Below, one piece after another: positions 59,744 through 64,000 of a DNA stretch of 64,000 bases. Under the pieces are notes generated by a model that was not told where the DNA came from, searched no databases, and worked only from the letters and a program-made list of their open reading frames with translations. The DNA comes from SXIZ01 sp040079795 (GTDB lineage: Bacteria > Pseudomonadota > Gammaproteobacteria > Methylococcales > Methylomonadaceae): positions 15,021-79,020 of the forward strand of contig JBEBJQ010000009.1 of NCBI GenBank assembly GCA_040079795.1. Direction: 5' to 3'. Positions within the stretch are counted from its first letter, which is position 1, and every line of letters begins with the position of its first letter. Position numbers and translations under genes: made by a program.

Positions 59744-60136
59744 TTAATTAATGATTTTATGTCCGCGATTTCTTAAGCAGCTATTATACGCACTTTTGTA
59801 ACGTTCATCTGCTTGAAAGCCTTGGGTTGCACCCCCACCCAAGCCACCGGCGGTAGCGCCAATCATTGCACCTGTTGCCGGGTTACCCGCTATTGCGCCA
59901 ATTGCAGCGCCTCCGGCGGCACCCAGTAAGCCACCCGCGCCCATCCCCACGGCACTTTCTTTTACCGCGCCGCCGGAAGCCTGAGAAGCAATCTGCCGAC
60001 ATTCAGCCATATCCTGATTTAAGCGATAGGCATTAGGGTTGCCATAGCTATCAACCGTAGGTGTCCAGCCGCGTTGTTCGGCACAGCCTGCAATCAAAAA
60101 GCTTAATATGAATAACAATGTCATGCTGTTTTTCAT
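59744..60136 (-). CDS. Glycine-zipper lipoprotein
   Basis: A 130-residue protein. Lipobox FLIAGCAEQ with the cysteine near residue 18. A glycine zipper runs over residues about 66-106 (GMGAGGLLGAAGGAAIGAIAG), followed by TAGGLGGGATQGF and a conserved end YKSAYNSCLRNRGHKI with two cysteines in the protein. The ATG at 60136 is set by an AGGAG site at a good distance; the one codon earlier is too close. Such proteins insert in or associate with the outer membrane; function unknown. Confidence 0.85.
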   Translation of the reverse strand: MKNSMTLLFILSFLIAGCAEQRGWTPTVDSYGNPNAYRLNQDMAECRQIASQASGGAVKESAVGMGAGGLLGAAGGAAIGAIAGNPATGAMIGATAGGLGGGATQGFQADERYKSAYNSCLRNRGHKIIN

Positions 60137-60388
60137 CATGATCTCCTGAATTAATAACGAGAATGACAGTCTAGTGTAAAGTATCTGAATACGGTCTGAA
60201 TAAGCCTTTAAAAGTGTTATATGGAACACTGGCCGGTCACTATAAGATAACTTGTCTTCCGACAAAATAATTTTCAAAAAAACCATTTCCGCACTAAAGT
60301 ATGTCCAGTTTACTTTAACGTTATTAGATTACGCACGGTTCATATAACCGAACTTTACTACACCACCCATTTAGCCAGGAATACATTT

Positions 60389-61057
60389 ATGCCACTTAAA
60401 TTAAGTGCCGTTGAAATAACGCCGACTACGCGACCCCGTTATGCAATCATTTGGATGCACGGTCTGGGGGCTGATGGCCATGATTTTGAGGGTATTGTGC
60501 CGGAACTCAGATTGCCACAGCAATCCGCGACACATTTTATTTTTCCCAACGCCCCCGTGCAGCCAGTTACCATAAACGGCGGCATGTCGATGCCTTCCTG
60601 GTACGATATTCTGGAAATGACCTTGCACCGTAAAGTTGATGTGGCAGGCATTTATGAATCCTCAGGGCAAATAACGCAACTGATTGACCGCGAAATAGCC
60701 AGCGGCATTGCCTCTGAAAATATCCTCCTGGCCGGTTTTTCACAGGGCGGGGTTATTGCCCTACATACCGGATTACGCTATCCGCATCGTCTAGCGGGTA
60801 TCCTCGCCTTATCAACTTATTTGCCAACCCTGGAGCAACTTGATCTCGAAGCAGCACCTGCCAACCAGGGATTACCCATTTTTATGGCGCACGGCAATGC
60901 CGATCCAGTTGTGGATATTCAAGCTGCAAAAACAGCACATGCCGGATTATTAGCGCGGCATTATCCGGTCCAATGGCGCGAATACCCCATGCCGCACAGC
61001 GTGTGTGCAGAAGAAATTAAGGATATTGCCGTTTTTATTAACACTGTTTTTAATTAA
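60389..61057 (+). CDS. Carboxylesterase / phospholipase of the alpha/beta-hydrolase family
   Basis: A 222-residue enzyme of the thioesterase-like carboxylesterase family. Oxyanion text IIWMHGLGADGHDFEG, nucleophile serine in LLAGFSQGGVIAL (residues about 112-124), acid in MAHGNADPVVD (near 170-180) and histidine in YPMPHSVC near 202. All three catalytic residues are present. It hydrolyses short-chain esters; the natural substrate is unknown. The next gene is 16 bases downstream and may be co-transcribed. Confidence 0.94.
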   Translation: MPLKLSAVEITPTTRPRYAIIWMHGLGADGHDFEGIVPELRLPQQSATHFIFPNAPVQPVTINGGMSMPSWYDILEMTLHRKVDVAGIYESSGQITQLIDREIASGIASENILLAGFSQGGVIALHTGLRYPHRLAGILALSTYLPTLEQLDLEAAPANQGLPIFMAHGNADPVVDIQAAKTAHAGLLARHYPVQWREYPMPHSVCAEEIKDIAVFINTVFN

Positions 61058-61073
61058 CGGCTGAGACCAAATT

Positions 61074-61760
61074 ATGTTGACGTTTTTATTACGTTTTGCA
61101 CTGATAGGCTTTGGTAACTTGCTTTTGCCAACCTTGTGCCATGCCACCGAACCCATGACCGTACCGGTATTTGTTAAATATGGCTTAATGCAGCAAGTCA
61201 TGTTACGGGAAATGTTCAAAGGCCCTGGACATACTGCTATTTACCGGATTGATGGCTCAGGCTGCAACACCGTCAATTTTGCCAACCCCCAACTGTCGGG
61301 TATTGACGGTTTAATGCAGGTACGCGCCAATGTGTTAGTTAAACTTGGCATCTCCGCCGGCGAAAAAAAATGCACTAACTTAAAACATTGGTCAGGGAGA
61401 ACCGTAGTACAGGGCAAGCCCCTGATTAGCGGGGCTGATGCCCTGGCCGTCCACTTTAAGGTCAGCAATGCCGAAGTATTCGATGCTAATGGGAAGCAAT
61501 TAAACAATCGCTTAGTTAAAGCAGCGTTGGAAGGCCAGCTGCACCCGCTGCTTGACCGGTTTAAAATGGACTTAAAACCTAATCTCCAACAATTAAAATC
61601 GGTGTTACCGTTTATGCTACCCGGCTATTCGGCAGCCCAAATCGACCAGTTAATTGCCAGCGTTCACTTAGGCAATATCCAGGTGCAAAATAACGGCCTA
61701 AACATTGCCGTACAAATGGCAGTCGATAAGCAATCTATGCTTAATTTTTTACCAAAGTGA
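61074..61760 (+). CDS. Secreted hypothetical protein
   Basis: A 228-residue protein with a signal peptide (MLTFLLRFALIGFGNLLLPTLCHA). The mature part has beta-type segments early (VPVFVKYGLMQQVMLREMF, GHTAIYRIDGSGCNTVNFANP), one cysteine pair possible at residues about 63 and 102, and helical text near the end (LKPNLQQLKSVLPFMLPGYSA). I do not recognise the family. It follows the esterase closely, so may share its transcript. Confidence 0.75.
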   Translation: MLTFLLRFALIGFGNLLLPTLCHATEPMTVPVFVKYGLMQQVMLREMFKGPGHTAIYRIDGSGCNTVNFANPQLSGIDGLMQVRANVLVKLGISAGEKKCTNLKHWSGRTVVQGKPLISGADALAVHFKVSNAEVFDANGKQLNNRLVKAALEGQLHPLLDRFKMDLKPNLQQLKSVLPFMLPGYSAAQIDQLIASVHLGNIQVQNNGLNIAVQMAVDKQSMLNFLPK

Positions 61761-61882
61761 TAAATAGCCTTATGTTTAAACCACTCACTGTAGTTGCGTT
61801 AATCGCTTGGTTTTCTGCCGAACGGCAGCATTACAGCCATCCGCTATGATTGAACGTTAGGCTAAAATACTTATAACTCAAG

Positions 61883-62737
61883 CTAAGCGGCTAGACGGGG
61901 AATTTTTCGACGCTCATAAGGTGCAAATGAGCGTAAGTGTTCGGGATAATATTGCCAATAGTCATCACCTTCTAATTCATGGGTATCCGAGTGCACAATA
62001 AGCGGCTTAATACCGTAGGTATCAACTATTTCTTGAAAAGCGGGTAAAACTTTATTTAACGTAAACTCCCGCTCCTTACCCGAAAACAGGAAGGTTTCAA
62101 AAAGAATTGCGTCTTTTAGGAAAAGCTTTAACATCTCACGGTACGCGTTTCCCTTTCTGCGGCTATGCCGTCTATACCATTCAGAACAATCAATGATATT
62201 GCTGGGGCTTAATTGAGGAAATTCCTGTAAAAGTAAATTATGATGGAATTCCACTAGAGATTGGCCTCTATAGGTTATGCACTCTTGAAAAGGACGGCCA
62301 TTGCACTGGTTTAAATCAATAATGCTGCTGTAACGAATCTTTTTTCCACCTTGACGACCTATTCCTTCATAAAACCCCATGCGTCCTAGCGCGTATTTCC
62401 CAGTATTCTCGGTTGTAAATTTGTCATCCTGAATGGTTAGGATAAGTAAATTTAATTTATAGGTGTCACATATTTTGACTACCCGGTGCATTTCATGATT
62501 AGGCGTGGCAATTTGGCGAAACAAAATAGCAGTCCTAGGTTGCGTTACACCTTGGGGAAGTTCCAACCCCGGGATGTCAATAGCTGGCTTTTGTTGTTGC
62601 CGGGCGTGCAATAAATGTATCGCGTCTTCAAGAGGGGTATATATGACTTGACGCAAAGGCTCATATTCTGGTGGGCAACTATAGCCTTTAGAATGTAAAT
62701 AATTTGGCTGTTGATGTAAATATTCCTCAAATGACAT
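61883..62737 (-). CDS. Uncharacterised protein
   Basis: A 284-residue soluble protein from the ATG at 62737, set by AGGAG five bases before it; an in-frame ATG at 62797 adds a tail with no support. No signal peptide or membrane segment. It is rich in aromatic and charged residues, with text such as GRMGFYEGIGRQGGKKIRYS, ECITYRGQSLVEFHHNLLL, DCSEWYRRHSRRKGNAYREM and IVHSDTHELEGDDYW. The HSDTHELEGDDYWQYYPEH part could be a metal or catalytic site, but I do not know the family. Isolated gene. Confidence 0.75.
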   Translation of the reverse strand: MSFEEYLHQQPNYLHSKGYSCPPEYEPLRQVIYTPLEDAIHLLHARQQQKPAIDIPGLELPQGVTQPRTAILFRQIATPNHEMHRVVKICDTYKLNLLILTIQDDKFTTENTGKYALGRMGFYEGIGRQGGKKIRYSSIIDLNQCNGRPFQECITYRGQSLVEFHHNLLLQEFPQLSPSNIIDCSEWYRRHSRRKGNAYREMLKLFLKDAILFETFLFSGKEREFTLNKVLPAFQEIVDTYGIKPLIVHSDTHELEGDDYWQYYPEHLRSFAPYERRKIPRLAA

Positions 62738-62948
62738 AAATGCTCCTGATTTAAAGTTTAGTTGTTGCATTAAAAATGCACCAAAAATTTCTAACACCTC
62801 AAATGTTCCGCTACCGAATAAAAGGCAATATTACCCTTCACCAACAAATAGCATCAATGTGGCGTTAAATGTTTACCATGACGGTTAAATGGCTATATCA
62901 TCTTCATAAAAAGATGAATAAATTAATCGTAGCTAAGAAAACCCATCA

Positions 62949-63461
62949 CTACCTAAGCAAATAAAAGTGCCATAAGCCAGCGATTCCATTCCCCACTAAC
63001 ACCGATACACAAATCCAGTAAAAATTGCTGACGAACACACTGCAAAAGAAGATGCGCCAGTCCAATGATGTCAATCCATTAAAGCGTCCCTCCCGAAAAT
63101 AGGCGGTAGTAATAAACGGATCAGAAAAAACACACAATAACAAAAACACCGCTTTTTGATTATCCTTAATGCGACCGTACAATCGGCCCGAAAAACTGGT
63201 GGACTGCTGCTTGTACCAAGTATGTAAAGCACCGGCCCCAACCCAATCAATTTGCATTTTTTCATAAAATCGAAGGGTAAAGGCACATTGAATCAAAGAC
63301 CCTAATGTCATTAGTCCGCCGCCAATTAACATGCCCCAAGTGTAAACCACATAAACATAGATAACATGATCAAACACCCAATTGAAACCGGCATAAAGCA
63401 AGTGACCCAGACCGATAGCCGTAAACCGATTATTGGTAATCCTGGAAAAAATATCTACCAT
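62949..63461 (-). CDS. Hypothetical membrane protein
   Basis: A 170-residue protein with about four membrane segments (residues 15-38, 40-65, 105-122 and 140-165). A short N-terminal text IFSRITNNRFTAIGLGHLLYAGFNWVFD is typical of small integral membrane proteins. The ribosome site is weak (AAAAG). I do not recognise the family. Confidence 0.7.
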   Translation of the reverse strand: MVDIFSRITNNRFTAIGLGHLLYAGFNWVFDHVIYVYVVYTWGMLIGGGLMTLGSLIQCAFTLRFYEKMQIDWVGAGALHTWYKQQSTSFSGRLYGRIKDNQKAVFLLLCVFSDPFITTAYFREGRFNGLTSLDWRIFFCSVFVSNFYWICVSVLVGNGIAGLWHFYLLR

Positions 63462-63967
63462 CTTTTATAAGTATCGATTTTGCGAAAAAGTTACTAAACA
63501 TCATGTTTTAATGGATTAACGTTTATGATGCGCAGCCGTGGTTAAATAAGCTATTAAATTTAGATTGAGTTAATCAAATGTCAAGCTCATTCGTTAACAT
63601 ATAGCCTGAGTATCCCCTTAAGTAAGGTATTTAAAAGAGACTCTTGAATTATAGCTACATATCCAAAAAATAATACTTGGCTAGAAAGAAAATATTTTCT
63701 AATTTCTCCAGAAAACCTATTTTGACTGTTAGAAGCCAAAAACAACGGACAAGATTATTCAATTTAAAAAGATCGGCGCACAGAGATATATCAAGGGATG
63801 GAGTGAGGTTAATAGCTACTTTTATTTAGTTTAATGCGACCCAGCGAAAAATATCCTAATGGATTATGCAACGTTTTTGCCCAGTAAAAAATCTCCCTGT
63901 ATGATCCCTACCACGAATAGTAGACACTTTAAAAAGCGAGTATTCTTAACTGAAGAGAGGCACTTGC
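63462..63967. other. Long intergenic region before the last gene
   Basis: 506 bases without a supportable gene. It contains a sigma-70-like promoter at its right end (next entry) and is otherwise AT-rich with no clear repeat or RNA gene seen. Confidence 0.5.
63877..63905 (+). promoter_or_regulatory. Sigma-70-like promoter for the last gene
   Basis: TTGCCC at 63877-63882, a 17-base spacer, and TATGAT at 63900-63905. The transcript would start near 63912 and give a leader of about 55 bases before the ATG at 63968. Four of six and five of six bases match consensus. Confidence 0.6.
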
Positions 63968-64000
63968 ATGAGCACGAAAACGACTGGCAGCAAACCCAGC
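63968..64000 (+). CDS. Start of a gene cut by the window edge
   Basis: An ATG at 63968 begins MSTKTTGSKPS and stays open for 11 codons to the end. AGAGAGG lies 9 bases ahead as a ribosome site, and a good promoter lies 63 bases upstream. Too short to identify. Confidence 0.6.
   Translation, partial: MSTKTTGSKPS

Noticed and set aside
61791..61868. 25-codon frame starting MFKPLTVVALIAW after the secreted protein
   Set aside because: It begins like a signal peptide but stops at once, with no ribosome site; at most the front end of a lost gene.
1..64000. CRISPR arrays, rRNA and tRNA genes
   Set aside because: I saw no regularly spaced repeat series and no cloverleaf or rRNA stretch. The four GAGACGCAA palindromes are far apart and are not an array.

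Overview
The window looks like chromosomal DNA of a gammaproteobacterial methanotroph (Methylococcales). It carries methanol dehydrogenase maturation genes (mxaRSACKL), the tetrahydromethanopterin-linked formyl-transfer genes (fhcB, fhcA, fhcD, fhcC) with a pterin-dehydratase-like gene, and typical gammaproteobacterial neighbourhoods (dusB-fis, ruvC-ruvA-ruvB, aceE-aceF-lpd, nadC/ampD). Base composition is moderate. The genus cannot be fixed from the sequence alone.

Layout. 1-1202 (minus): FecI-type sigma factor and a FecR-like regulator that runs off the left edge. 1586-8439 (plus): mxaR-S-A-C-K-L with two extra small genes inside and a membrane protein behind; the structural genes mxaFJGI and the distal mxaDEHB are not next to it. 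8567-10083: PepSY protein, then a decayed IS481-type element with both terminal repeats. 10151-15920: mutL, a DUF2782 protein, and cysD-cysN separated by an Excalibur-domain gene; CysN ends in what looks like a wrecked APS-kinase domain. 15976-20958 (minus): OFA-type transporter, yajQ, cca, flavin reductase, nadC. 21029-26986 (plus): ampD, dusB, fis, purH, a Uma2 nuclease, purD, pterin dehydratase.

26986-36162: the fhc locus. fhcB and fhcA overlap, and so do fhcD and fhcC, but 4.5 kb of foreign-looking DNA separates fhcA from fhcD. That DNA contains a small gene pair, a second in-frame copy of the last 134 bp shared with fhcA, a PIN-like protein, a frameshifted SHOCT gene, a toxin-antitoxin remnant, murI and a DUF4160/DUF2442 pair. 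36304-41891: retropepsin-like protease, a divergent GST/HxlR pair with clear operator palindromes, a DUF2959 lipoprotein, ruvBAC and a membrane-anchored methyltransferase.

42096-45251 is a patchy accessory block: a REP-associated tyrosine transposase remnant, a frameshifted subtilisin-like protease, a PrcB-like secreted protein, REP-like hairpins and hicAB. 45461-55527 (plus): nadK, recN, agmatine deiminase, an unknown membrane protein and the pyruvate dehydrogenase genes. 55695-60136 (minus): dynamin-like GTPase, pyrE, hemW, glycine-zipper lipoprotein. 60389-63461: an esterase and three unknown genes. A good sigma-70-like promoter and the first codons of a further gene close the window.

Metabolic reading: formaldehyde from methanol oxidation would pass through the H4MPT pathway to formate via Fhc. 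A recurring theme is that conserved operons (mxa, cysDN, purHD, fhc) are each interrupted by accessory genes, and small dispersed palindromes sit between convergent or adjacent units. No CRISPR array, rRNA or tRNA gene was seen, and no clearly new multi-gene system; the most unusual structures are the fhcA 3'-end duplication, the vestigial CysC domain on CysN and the protease/PrcB-like island.
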